Shown here one piece after another: positions 25,524-37,484 of a stretch of DNA of 64,000 nucleotides. Under the pieces are notes generated by a model. The model saw only the letters and a program-made list of their open reading frames with translations. It made no database searches and had not been told where the DNA came from. The DNA is from Ilyonectria destructans (taxonomy: Eukaryota; Ascomycota; Sordariomycetes; Hypocreales; Nectriaceae): positions 1,116,001 to 1,180,000 of the forward strand of contig JAHEWK010000004.1 of assembly GCA_020740775.1 (NCBI GenBank), written 5' to 3'. Position 1 is the stretch's first letter. Every line of letters begins with the position of its first letter. The position numbers and the translations under genes were made by a program.

Positions 25524-28500
25524 TAGTTATTTATATATATATAACTATAACTCTATAATTTATACCTTTATAATAGCAATTTCTATACTTTTAGTAATAT
25601 TTATTATAATATAGATATTCTTATATACTAATAGTATTTTAATTATACCTTCTATAATATCTTTCTATTTAATCTAATTCTACCTTTATATATATTATTA
25701 TTATTTTACTTAATATTTTAAGTCTTTCTTTTATTACTATTATATTTTTAGGGATTTAATTATCTATAAGGTCTTTTTTTTATACTTCTAATAGTAATAT
25801 AATATTTCTTAATATCTAGTAATATAAAAGCTATATATAAAAACTATAAGAGTTATAATAGCTAGATATATTAATACTATTAATTACTATTAATCTTATA
25901 CCTTATAGCTTAAGGCTAATATACTCTATAGTATAGCTTTAAATCTTATAGTTTATATAGGTAAATACTGCTATATATAGTAAGCCCTTATAAAATATAT
26001 TATACTGCTACTATAGTTTTTTTTCTTCTTTTAGGATTTTAATACTAATTAGTAAAAATAGAATTATTTCTAATAGTATATTAAAAAAGTAGAAATTCTA
26101 TATTAATATTAAAAATAGAATAATTACTACTAAAGATTTAAAATAAAAAATAAAAATTAGTAATATTATATAGTCTAAAAAGGTATTATTAAGAATTATA
26201 CTAATAGCTTTATAGCTTATATTATTTATTACTTTTAATTCTTAATAGATATTCTTATTAATTATAATTAGTATTTTAGGTATATATATAAATACTATTA
26301 GTATAGAAATAGTACTATTATTACTCTAGCTTAATATTATTATACTTTCTATTTCTATTAGCTTATTTTTAATCTAATAGTATTAAAAAAGAAAAATATA
26401 GATTGCTATATTCTAATATTTAGTAAAGCTTATAATTACTTTTATATTAAGATTCTAATAGTTTTAATTTAGTAGAGTAATTACTATAAAGTCTATTTTC
26501 TATAGAATCTTTTATTCTTATTAATAATATTATTTATTTAATAGATAGATATCTTTTTTATTTTAGATATTATAATATATATACTATAGTAGTCTTTAGA
26601 GTTTTAAGTTACTAATAGTATAAACTTATTCTTTTAAGATAATTACTATAGTAAACTTTAGCTATAGAGTATATACTTTATTATATTAGATTTACTATTT
26701 AAATTTAAATAAATAATTTAGATTTTATAGAAATTTATTATTACTTAATACTATTAGGTATTTTTAAATTAGCTAAAATTAATAGAAATTACTATAAAAA
26801 AAATAATAGAAATTATACTGAAATCTTTAGTTATATCTTAAAGCTTTTTAAGCTATTTATTAATCTTATAGAAAATATAAATATTAAGTATACTGATTTT
26901 ATTAATAATTAATATTTATTTCTCTTACTAATTAGTATAAAATATACTATTAATAAAGTAACTAGCTGCAGTCTATAAAAAGAAATCTATCTTACTATTA
27001 TTATAATAATAAGAAAGTATTTACTATATAAATTAATATACTGAATAGATAGTAATATTATTAATTTAAGTAGCTACTATTTTTAATATTACTATAATAA
27101 GAATTTAATATACTTTATTTATTATATTAAAAAAGGTAATAGTTATCTTAAGGATTTTTAATTTTTTATTTCTTTTTTATTACTAAGGTAGAGTAATAGC
27201 TATAGCAGCTATATTTCTTTTTTATTACTATATTAATATTTCTTATAGTAATTAAGATAATAGTATATTATAAAAAATATAATAAATTAATATTTATTTA
27301 ATATATATTAAATTAATAAATTTTAGCTAATAGTTAGAAAAAAAGTAAAAAAAGCTGGTATAATACTAGCTTCTATTATAACTATTAGCTATTTAGCTTC
27401 TATTAAGTCTACCAGTATAATATTAAGATCTATAGTACTATTATTAAATCCAATAAGTATAGATTATATAGCAGTTTTATAAGCAGTTAAATTTATTATA
27501 GCTTCTATACTATTTATATTTTAAATTTTCTAAATCTAATTTTTAGCTTCTTTAAATAAGCTTATCTATTATAATTTAATACTATAGACTTATTACTATA
27601 TAAAAATTAACTTAAATAGAAAAGTTATTAGTAGTATTAATTAGATTAATATAGAAAAAGTAGTTATTATTAATAGAGCTTTTAGATTATATATTAAAAA
27701 GTTACTAATTAAGCTATTTAGCTTAATAGATATTTCTATAATTTATATATTACTTAATATATATCTTAGAATATTAATAAGTCTAGTAATTATAGTAATT
27801 TTATTATTACTATTTTTATTACTCTATACTATTAGTATATTAATAGTATTACCTTTAATTTTATTAATAGTATCTAATATCCCTAAAGCTACTACTTATT
27901 ACTTAATATTATATTATATATTTTTAGCTAAATAATATAGTAGTTATATATTATTAATAATAGAGGCTATTCTTAATATTAATCTTTACTTATAGTATTT
28001 TTAAATTATATTAAGATATTTTATTATAATTAAAAGGAAATTATTCTATAGTATAAAGAGGACTAAATACTAAATAGTAGCTTTAAATTTATTTTATTAG
28101 TATAGAGATAAAAAAATAAATAAATTTAAATAGAAGCTTTATATTATACTATTTATACTATTATTCTTTATCTTTAGCTATATTAAAGATTATATTAAAA
28201 TAACTATTAAAATAAATTATTATTTACTCTATATAAGAATATAGTACTTAAATTTACTTTTTAAATTATTACTATATAGTATCTAAAGGGATTTTATAAT
28301 ACTATAATAAATATTATTAATATTATTACTTAATATAGATTATATATAGATAATTATAAAGATAAAAGCCCTAAAGAATTAGGCCTTAATATAAATAAGT
28401 ATTTAATATAGTAACTTTCTAACTGGCTTATTTAATTATAATTAAATCTCCTAATAGATTATTAGTTATAAGTATATTACTAATACTTTATAGATATAGT

Positions 28501-28624
28501 TAATACTATAGAATTAACTAATATAGTTAGTTTATATTAAGAAAAGTCTATTTAAATATATAGAAAAATTCTATTAGATAGCTTAGTAAATAGATAATTA
28601 CTTCTATATAAAAGATAGTATAAT

Positions 28625-28702
28625 CTGTAAAAATACAATTTATAATTTATAATAGAAATTATTATATTTTATTTATTATAGTAGTAGAAAAAAGTATATA
28701 AC
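28625..28702 (-). other. Candidate spliceosomal intron in E2 (78 bp)
   Basis: Inverted counterpart of 19,106-19,183: same length, acceptor ACAG kept, donor GTTATAT (probably GTTATGT after TpG to TpA). Confidence 0.45.
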
Positions 28703-29689
28703 TTATTATATTAGTAGTATTATATAATAGCTATATATTAGAGTTAATTAGAATAAAAAGTAATTTAGTTATTACTATAATATATTTTTAAATAGAATCT
28801 TCTATTTTTAGTATATAAGTTATAAAATAGTAAATTAAAATAAGATTTTATAACTATATTATAATAAAGAAAAAGTTATAGCTATATTATAGTCTAATAG
28901 CTATATATTTATTCTAGTAATTTATAAGAGGATATAAATATTAAATTTAGAGAATCTCTTTTAGTAAAATTATTATCTTTTTAATAAGTTTCTATAGTAT
29001 TTTAAATTAGCAGTAATTACAGTAATAGTTATCAGTCTTATAATAATAAAAAGAGTATTTTATATATATTAGGGTATAAGTATAAATTTAGATTATACTA
29101 CTATAGAAATTAGCTTCTTTATTAAATACTATAGTAAATTAAATAGTATTTTTTATAAAAAAGAAGATATCTATAGAAATTACTTTAGTTATAAAAGCTA
29201 TATAATAGCTTTCTTTATTTAGATTCTATTTTCTTTATTAAAAAGTCTTAATTATATTATATATTATTTAATTAGATATCTTACTTTATAGTAAATACTA
29301 TTAATATATTCTATAACTTACTATTAGTATACTATTTTACTTTTACTAATATTATATAGTATTTTATAAATTAAGATTTTCTAATAATTAAAATAAGCTG
29401 TATAAATATAAGGCGCCTTATTAATTTATTTCTACTATACTAAAGTACTAACTGATATAATTAAATACTGAGTTTTAGTTAATCTTAATATAATATTTAA
29501 AAAAAAAAGATTTTCTAATAAAAGAATAATATTAAGCTTAATAAATTAAAAATAGATAGTTATATATACTTAAATATAATATCCAGTAGAAAAACTTTAT
29601 ATATAAGACTGAGGTTATTAAGATCTCTATAGTCTCTTAATTAAAATTTAATTTAATATTAAAATTAAAATTAATATAAAAATCCACTT

Positions 29690-31000
29690 AGGTAATAATA
29701 CTATAGTAGCAGCTATAGAGTACTACTAAGATAGTAGAGCTAATAGCAGTAAATTTAGACTATACTAACCTTAAAAATAGCAGCTTCTATCTTAATATAG
29801 ATACCTTTTAGTATAGATAGTACTAATAAAGTAATATTATAATAGCCTTACTAACTAAAAAAAAGACTGCTAGAAATACTAAAAAAGAGAAGATACTTAA
29901 GAAATTATTCAGTTTTATTTAGAGGGAAATTCTTAATAGAATATAGAAAATTATCTATATTCTAGCTGATATAAAAGTTCTATAGTATTATAGTAATATT
30001 AATAAGGCTATATTAATATATATTAAACTTAAAGAAATAATCTATAAGGTAATATATAAAGCTATCTAAAGTATTTAAATTGCTACTAATATATAGCTAT
30101 AATAAATATAGATAGATATTATATTATTTAGATATAATATCTATTAATTTCTTTTAAAGTCTATTTCTACTAGATATAACTATAAAGTTATAATTAAATT
30201 AAATAACCCTCTAGAGAAAGTATACTTATAAATTCCAGTTAAAATTATAATAGCAGTTAATATAGTAATAGAAAACCTAAAGGCTATAGTAGCAGCCTAC
30301 TAACTTTAAAGTAGAGATATTATTATTACATTTTATAGTTTAGTAGCTAAATATATTATAATAGATAATTAGATCTAAAAGGCCTTTAAAAATAATATAT
30401 TAATATTAAAAAGAATATATAGTATCATAATAAAAGATATACTAGCTAAATACTAATAAATTAACTATAATAATTATTATAAAAAAATAGAAAAAGAAAA
30501 TAATATTATAATTATTAGAATAAATTTAATATAAAGTTAAAAGAATACTATAATAATAATTAAAATAATTCTAATAGTTTATAGTATAAAAGCTACTAAC
30601 TAATTATATAATAAAGAGCTAATATATAAATTAATAATAATAAATTATAAATTTTTTAAGAAATTATTATAATTAAAATAGTATTTTAGCTACTATAAAA
30701 TAGATTATATTATTAAATTCTATAAAGAGAAAGCTTAATATAGATACTATAATACTACTATATATTCTAAAGGAGAAAAAAACTGCTTATTAATACCTAC
30801 TAAAGTAGTAAAATACCTTAAGTATTAAGATAACTACTTAATATAATTATAATAATATCCTGCTATTAATAGCTACTAGTAATAAGTAATCTATATCTAT
30901 TTATACTGCCTTAAATAATTTAAAGGTAAATAGAATCTATAGTAATATCCTAAAGATTAACTCTTTAGGTAGCTAAATTTAGAAGACTATAGATTTTAAT
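29690..31000 (+). pseudogene. LINE ORF1 (Gag-like, CCHC) remnant
   Basis: Plus-strand frame with Gln-type stops only. At about 30,290-30,400 the residues VAAYQLQSRDIIITF...YIIIDNQIQKAFK match the A-x-QL-x-SGD-x(3)-T...W-x(2)-A-F layout of ORF1p in Tad-clade LINEs. KDILAKY follows at 30,440-30,460. Around 30,685-30,760, YFSYYKIDYIIKFYKEKAQY repeats the CF-x-C-x-K-x-GHI-x(2)-C spacing of zinc knuckles with every Cys turned into Tyr or Ser and the Gly into Asp, exactly what TpG to TpA and G to A changes give. ORF1p binds the LINE RNA. The N-terminal, Ser/Gln-rich part (29,690-29,880) is vague. Confidence 0.65.
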
Positions 31001-34000
31001 TTTTTTTTTATTAGAAGAGAAATTCTAAATACCCTCTAGATATAAATAGAGCTGTTAAAGTAGCTAGAATTAGCTTTAATATTATTATAGTAATACTATA
31101 AAGAGCTAATAGAATATTTAAAAATATAACTATTAGAAGGGTATTCTAAAGAGTATAGAGCTCTATCTTTATAATATTAATAATCTAATTAGCTGAAATT
31201 AAAATAAATACTAATTAAGCTTAAAATTCTTTTTTAAATATATAAAATTAATAATATTTTAATAGAATATAAATTTTAATATTTTTAACTTTAAAAGGCA
31301 GTATATAATATAATATTATATTTCTATAGAAATTATATTAAAATACTATTATAGATTAATTAGTCTATTTAGCTATTAGTAATTACTATATAGTATACTA
31401 TAGTAACTACTTAATAATATATATATATATAAAGTATTAAATTTAAGATTAAATAGTAATTAGAGAGATAGATTAAAAAGAAGTAATTTTTAAAATAATA
31501 GGCCTTTAGATTATAAAGCTTTTATAGCCTAAAAGAAATAATTAGCAGAAGGAAATTACTTAAAGAGGTTATTATAGCTATAAGAAGAAGCCTTTTAATA
31601 ATTATAAGTAATATTAATTAATATTACTCTATATAGAATAAGTATAATAGAATATTACAAAATATAGAGATAGTTATTAAGCTTATTAGACTCTATAAAT
31701 AGAATTTATTAACCCTAAGGGGGATAAAAAGTAAAGATTAATAAGAATATAGAAATAGTACTATAGATTTTATATAGATATTATAAAGAGTTTTAAGTTA
31801 CTACTATAAAAAAATAAAATTAAAAAGTTCTAATTATAAACTCTAATTAATTATAATAAGTATTTAATTTATACTTTAATTAAAATTTTAATAACCTCTA
31901 GATAATTCTAAAAGAGCTTTTTATAATTTTAACTAAAAGAAAATAAATTTAATATATCTAGTAGCTAAAGTTAATTTATAGCTAAAATTAAATAAAATAG
32001 AACTAAATATTAAAACTACTAAAAATCTAAATTAAGCTATAAAGAAATTAATTTTAATTTTTATTTAAATTATTATTATAATAATACTATAGTATAAATA
32101 GCTCTATTAGTAATTAGAAAAATAGTAAAATATAGAAATTTAAAAGACTATTAAATAAATTAAATTAATTAAAAGATACTATTAATAATATAGAAATACT
32201 ACTAAATAGAAGTATTTTCTTTTTATTTAATATCTTTAGAATTAAGCTATAAATAATTTATATAGGGAATTTTAAAGGCTTTTCCTCTAAGAGGCTAGTA
32301 ATAACCTAAAGATATTTTAAAAGATAAAAAGATAGATAAAACTCTATAGTAGCCTCCTCTATAATAGCCTATAGATTCTATCTCTATAAAGAAAAAAGAA
32401 AAATAAATCCTTAGATAACTATAAAGAGAAAGCTAAAATTCTAATAGAGTAATTCTTTTTAAATCTAAAGGCTAATCTTAATAATATCCCTAAGGGAGCT
32501 ATAGCTTTCTTTATATTTACTCTAAATAACTTTAAAAATTAAAATTATAATAATAAAAAGATAGTAGAAATTTTAATTAAGATAAAACTATAGAAAGTTT
32601 TAAATAATAATAATATCTCTATAGGCCTTCTTAAGATATATAGTAAGATTTTTAATAAGATTATAATTAGATTAGCTTATATTAATATAAAATTAAGCTA
32701 CTTTTTATAGTAGTACTATAATATAATAGCAGTAATATTTAAAAAAGTAAATAAAATTTAAAAAAAGAGAAATTATATTAAAACTTATAGATTTATCTTA
32801 TTATTTTATATAATTAGAAAAATTATAAAAGTAACTATTAAGAAATATCTAATTATTACTATAGAAGCTTTAAAATTTCTACTAAATAGCTAAATAGAAA
32901 ACTAAATAGAAAGATTAATTAAAATAACTATCTAGCTAGTAATAGAAACTATTAGAATAATATAAAATTACTATAGTATTATAATAATTCTATAACTAAA
33001 TATCTTAGGTACTTTTAATATAATTAATTTTATATATTTACTCTATATACTTAAATTAATAGAAATTAATCTTTAAATAGTTAAATAGATTTATAGCTAT
33101 TTTATAAAAAAAAAATATAATTTTACTTTAATAATAAAGAGTTTAATATATTTATAATTTATATAGAGATACTATAAAGTTTCTTTTTTTTCTTTATTCT
33201 CTTTTTAATCTATATTAATATATTTTATAAATTACTAAAAAAAATAAAATAAATTAATAATTATTAAATTTATAGATAATATTAATCTAATTATAATAGA
33301 GCTATTAAAAGTAATAATATAATATTACCTAAAAGCTATATAGAAAATCTATAATAATTAAATAAAAAGATATAGAATAATCTTTAAATTTAATAAATTT
33401 AAATTTCTTTATTTTACTAGAAAATATTAATTAATTTAGAATTTAATATATTTAGGGAATATAATAATAATATTATTAAATAGTAGTTTTAAAATACTAA
33501 ATATTTAGCTAGACTGAAAACTTAATTAGTTAATTTATCTTAAGAAGTTAACTATTAAAATACTATATTAGTAGTATACTTTTAGTATAATTACTATATC
33601 TATATAGAGGTATAATATCTATAAAAATTACCTAATATATATAGTAGTAATTAGAATAATACTAACTTATAGTATCTCTATCTTCTATTAACCTACTAAA
33701 TTAGATAGTAATTTCTAAGGAATAATCTATAAGCTAGCTATAAAATAAATAAAAAGCCTCTTTATTATAGTAGGAATATATAAGGCTATCTTAATAAGAA
33801 ACCTAAAAATAGAGCTTAATATATCTTTTTTAAATTTATATTTTAACTTATAGCTTATTTAATTTAAAATTTATATTCTTATAAAATTAGCTTAATAGAT
33901 AATTAATAAAACTACTACTATAGTTTTAGCAGTTTTATTAAAATATAGAGGCTCTTAAAAATACCTAAATAAAGTAAATATTAAATAGCTATAAAGGTAG

Positions 34001-34430
34001 CTAAAAGATAAAAAAATAGCAACTAATACTATAAATAGAGATTAAAAAGTAAGATAGATAGTTATAGCAGTAAAGTAAAAAGTATAAAAAGGCTATAGTA
34101 ATATTAATATCTTAAATAAATCCCCCTTTAATATAGACTATAAAATTCTATATAGCAGCTAGCTAAAGTATATTAATAGTTTAATTATCTAACTATATAT
34201 AGAATATATTAATCTTTAAGTCTTTCTTTTTAATAAGAAGGTTCTTAAGGTAATATTACTATAATACTTTTATAGTAATAGTAAATAAACTATTAAATAT
34301 ATATTTACCTACTATATACTCTATAAAAAAATCTACTTTTTAAAGTTTAAATTTTAAAATTATAGAAATATAGATTAATACTTTAATAATAAATATATAG
34401 TATTTATAGCAGTAATTTAATATAGTAGAA
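31000..34430 (+). pseudogene. LINE ORF2 (endonuclease / reverse transcriptase) remnant
   Basis: The reverse transcriptase is clearly recognisable from about 32,470: IPKGAIAFF, a YNNKKIVEI segment, then KTYRFILLFYIIRKIIK (about 32,780-32,830), which is YRPIALLNTIGK-I-x-E. Next come the degraded LLP-x-QMG-x-R-x-RST block, LNILGTFNII (about 33,000-33,030) for L-D-x-GAFD-x-V, and a KFKFLYFTRKY end (about 33,390-33,425) equal to K-x-LIHFTRKR. After it an IYKLAIKQIKSLFI stretch (about 33,730-33,775) resembles the I-x-RRA...ITGAFRTT region. An INLQVFLFNKK...TYYIL block (about 34,210-34,310) resembles the C-terminal LR-FLF-R-x-VP zinc region. The endonuclease part (31,000-32,000) is expected but not resolved motif by motif. 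RT gives the Tad1-like assignment. Confidence 0.75.
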
Positions 34431-36587
34431 TAATTTAATTAGTTTAATTTAAATTTATTATATTTCTATAATAAAAATAGAAATTATAAAAGCTAGATAA
34501 AAGGGAAATAATACCTTAGTAATAATATATAGAGAACTATTTAGATTAATTAAGATATAAATAAAAGTTATCTTATAAAGAAATTAAATCTATAAAGAAA
34601 GAGAGCCTATAAAAAGCTTTAGGCTAAAGTTAAAGTAATATTAATAGAGTATCTACTTACTGATAATACTATTATTATTATTATCTAAAGAAACTAAAAG
34701 CCTAATATTAATAATAAGAATCTTATTAAGAATAATAAGATAATAAAAAAGATAGTTAGTTTTAATAGCTATAGAGCCTCTATTAAAAGCTCTTAAAGTT
34801 AGTTTAATAGCTATTTTATTCTTTATCTTTTTCCTATTAAAAGCTATAGTAATACCCTATTAGTTATAATAGCTAAAAATCTTCTTAATTTTATCTATAT
34901 TATTAAACTATAATAAATTAATAGGAATATTATATAACTATAAAAATATCTATATAGTTAAGTATCTTATCTATAGTTTTATAGATATAATATTAAATAA
35001 AATAAGCTATAAATAGAGCTTAAATAGAAGTAATAAAGTTATTAAAATAATTAGAAATCTAAAGGGAGTAAGTATTAATATAAAGTTACTATAGAGACTA
35101 CTTATTAAGATATAAATATACTTTCTCTTTATATAATAGATATAGTAACTATTAGTATTTTAATAAAAATTAATATTAAAAAAAAAAAAACTATAGTAAA
35201 ATTATAAAAATAATATACTATAAGTAAAGTAAAATTAACTAGAAATATAGACTAAAACTATTAACTAAATATAATAAGTATAGAAAAGAGAATAATAACT
35301 ACTAACTTTCTATAAAATAATTAGAAGAAATACTATAGAAATACTATAAAAAACTTATAGAAATAAAAAAAAACTTCTTTATATTAATTAGAAAAAAGAA
35401 AAACTTATTAGAGATTTCTATTATAATAAATAAAAAGGTAAATATCTTAAGCTTCTTAAAAGCCTTAAGTAAACTCTCTATAGTATTATTAAAAGTATAT
35501 TTAGCAGTTATAGTAGCCTTCTTATTAAAGTAGGTATATTTATAGATAAATATCTTCTTTTTCTCTACTTTCTTATAAAGAAGCTTTATAGCTATAGCAG
35601 TATTAATAAGAGCTTTCTTTTTAATAGCCTTTTTATAGTATTTAGTAATTTATACTATCTTCTTCTTATTAGAAGATAAATAGAGAGTTATAGTAGTAAA
35701 ATTAAAATAAAGCTATAATAGATATATAAGTAGAAACTAAAAAGAAAAAAAAAATTACTTTTAAGTTAGTAGGGATTTAGTAATAATATAGAGACTATAG
35801 AGGGAAAATTAAAAGATTTATAAAAGATAGCTATAATAAAAGTAGTAAAAAGATAATAAAAAGAAAATAAAAAAAAATAAAAAAAAAGGCCTTTTATAAA
35901 ATTAAAAAGAAACCTTAAGTAAATCTTAAACCTCTAAGTCTTAAGAATATAGAAATAGTTATATAATTAAAACTATTAAGAGCCTAAAGTAAAAATAAGA
36001 ATAAAGTAAGAATAAAAACTATAGAGGTAATATAGAGCTTATTTTATATTACTATAGAGCTAACCTACTCTAGAAAATATAAAGCTAGAAAATTAAATAA
36101 ATATCAGCTTAAACTTAATATCTATATATATACTAATATATAAGGGTTATATAACTGGAAGAAGAAAAGGCCGAGCTCTAAGATATAGATAGAGGCCTAG
36201 GGGGCTACTATAAAGGTATCTAGAGTATTATACTGTAAAGAGCTGCTATAGTACTGCTATAGCAGCTATAGAAGTAGATAAAAGCAGATAAAAATAGAGT
36301 ATAGCTTTAGTTACTATAATCCTATAGAAAAAACCCCTATTAGCTCCTCTATAACCTTAAGGCAGTTAGAACTAAAAGAAGGGTAATTATATAAGCTATA
36401 GATCTAAATAAAGCTAATAATAAAATTATTAGTATAGACCTAAAGATAATATTATACCCCTAGAGGTAGCTAAGTAAAACTATAGTAAGGTTTTTATCCT
36501 ATAGCTAAATAACTAGAAGGTTTTTCCTCTTTAAATTAGTTAGTAGAAATTCTATAGGCCTAAATATAGATAAAATAGTATATACTG
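34431..36587. other. Unassigned stretch in the 3' part of the LINE, with a minus-strand frame
   Basis: No certain gene. About 35,400-35,720 is open on the minus strand with a lysine-rich sequence (KKALINTAIAIKLLYKK-like) and almost no stops, in contrast to the LINE on the other strand, so part of this may belong to another insertion. A run-rich zone (35,850-35,890) is almost only A. The interval 36,170-36,360 is less AT-rich and keeps CAG/CTG words in a row. I cannot decide between a long LINE 3' untranslated region and a further unrelated fragment. Confidence 0.3.
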
Positions 36588-36606
36588 AATAAATAAATAA
36601 ATAAAT
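36588..36606 (+). repeat. AATA tail of the LINE
   Basis: Almost five AATA units. The sequence right after them again matches E1 (inverted, from 16,065 downward), so the array sits exactly at the junction, as a LINE 3' tail would. Confidence 0.65.
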
Positions 36607-37484
36607 AGATTAGGTTATAGCTACTATAATATAATTAGAAGCTTAATAGACTGAGAAACTTTCTATAGAGGCAGAAAAATATCTAGCTTTAGTAGTAATA
36701 ATAATAACTTCTATAACTAGAAGGAAGATTATATATATAATTAATTAATTAATATAGATAATAATAATTAGATAGAAGGTAATATTTATAATTAATTAAT
36801 TATTATAGATAATACTGATATTTCTAAAGGAGATATTATAATTATAGATAAAAAGGCTAGTAGTAAAAAGAGAATTCTAGTTAGCTTTATAGCTATAATA
36901 GCTATATTTATTAGTAATAGCTGAAATTAAAAATAGAAAGAATATACTATTAGTAATATAGAGTCTAAAGGAGGTATATATAATTAATTAAATAATACTA
37001 AAAATATAGAAGCTACTAAAGAAGCTACTAAAAGAGATTTTACAGTTTTATCTAAAGATACTAATAGTACTAAAAGAATTCAGACTTATAATATAGCAGT
37101 AATAGCTACTTATAAAGATAATAGCTATAATTAAAGATAGAAAGAGTATACTATAGGTAATAAAGTAAATAGATAATATAATTTACTTTAAAATTAAAAG
37201 CTCTTTTAGGCCTCTTTTTATTACTTATATTATTCTATAATAGTATTTTATTTAGGTATATAGGCTTAATTCTTTTTAAAGAAGTTATTATTATTAAAAT
37301 CCTCTAGTTAGATATTAAAATTATAAATATTAAATTATATTATTAGTAGAATTATAAATTTTACTACTAATTATTTAGAAGGTAGTATACTATATTTAGA
37401 ATAATCTAATTAGAATAAGATATTAGAGATTCCTCTTAATTATATAGATATAATACTATATAGTAGAAAGTAGTAAATTAATAG
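36607..37484 (-). mobile_element. Element E2, distal part
   Basis: Inverted copy of E1 15,100-16,065. Anchors: 36,700-36,760 with 15,905-15,970, and 37,240-37,330 with 15,340-15,420. It includes the AATTAATTAATTA-type stretches seen in both copies. It ends where repeat U2 begins (37,485), so the first 2 kb of E (E1 13,090-15,100) are absent. Confidence 0.7.

Larger units (their letters stand above)
24711..29580 (-). mobile_element. Element E, copy 2 (E2), main part; right arm of the inverted repeat
   Basis: Inverted copy of 18,230-23,090. It starts with the non-coding terminus (24,711-25,434), whose part 25,072-25,434 is related to repeat U. The minus-strand coding remnants follow, with the P-like coding block at 26,930-27,960 and the candidate intron at 28,625-28,702. 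Collinearity with E1 ends near 29,580, where the LINE starts. The remainder of E2 reappears at 36,607-37,484. Compared with E1, about 2.2 kb (E1 16,065-18,230) has no counterpart, so the LINE sits in place of a deleted piece, or E1 carries an extra piece. Confidence 0.65.
29585..36606 (+). mobile_element. Tad1-like LINE (non-LTR retrotransposon), RIP-degraded
   Basis: A nearly full-length LINE of about 7.0 kb inserted in E2. It has an ORF1 with zinc-knuckle remnants, an ORF2 with reverse transcriptase, and near the right edge a tail of AATA units (36,588-36,606), as many fungal LINEs have after target-primed reverse transcription. E2 resumes immediately after the tail. The part between the end of ORF2 (about 34,430) and the tail is unusually long and may include another insertion. 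No clear TSD could be read, consistent with the altered target (missing 2.2 kb). All frames are broken. Confidence 0.7.

Noticed and set aside
36120..36420. Less AT-rich interval as a possible surviving host gene or RNA gene
   Set aside because: No open frame longer than some 30 codons, no cloverleaf, and the difference in composition comes only from retained CAG/CTG words.
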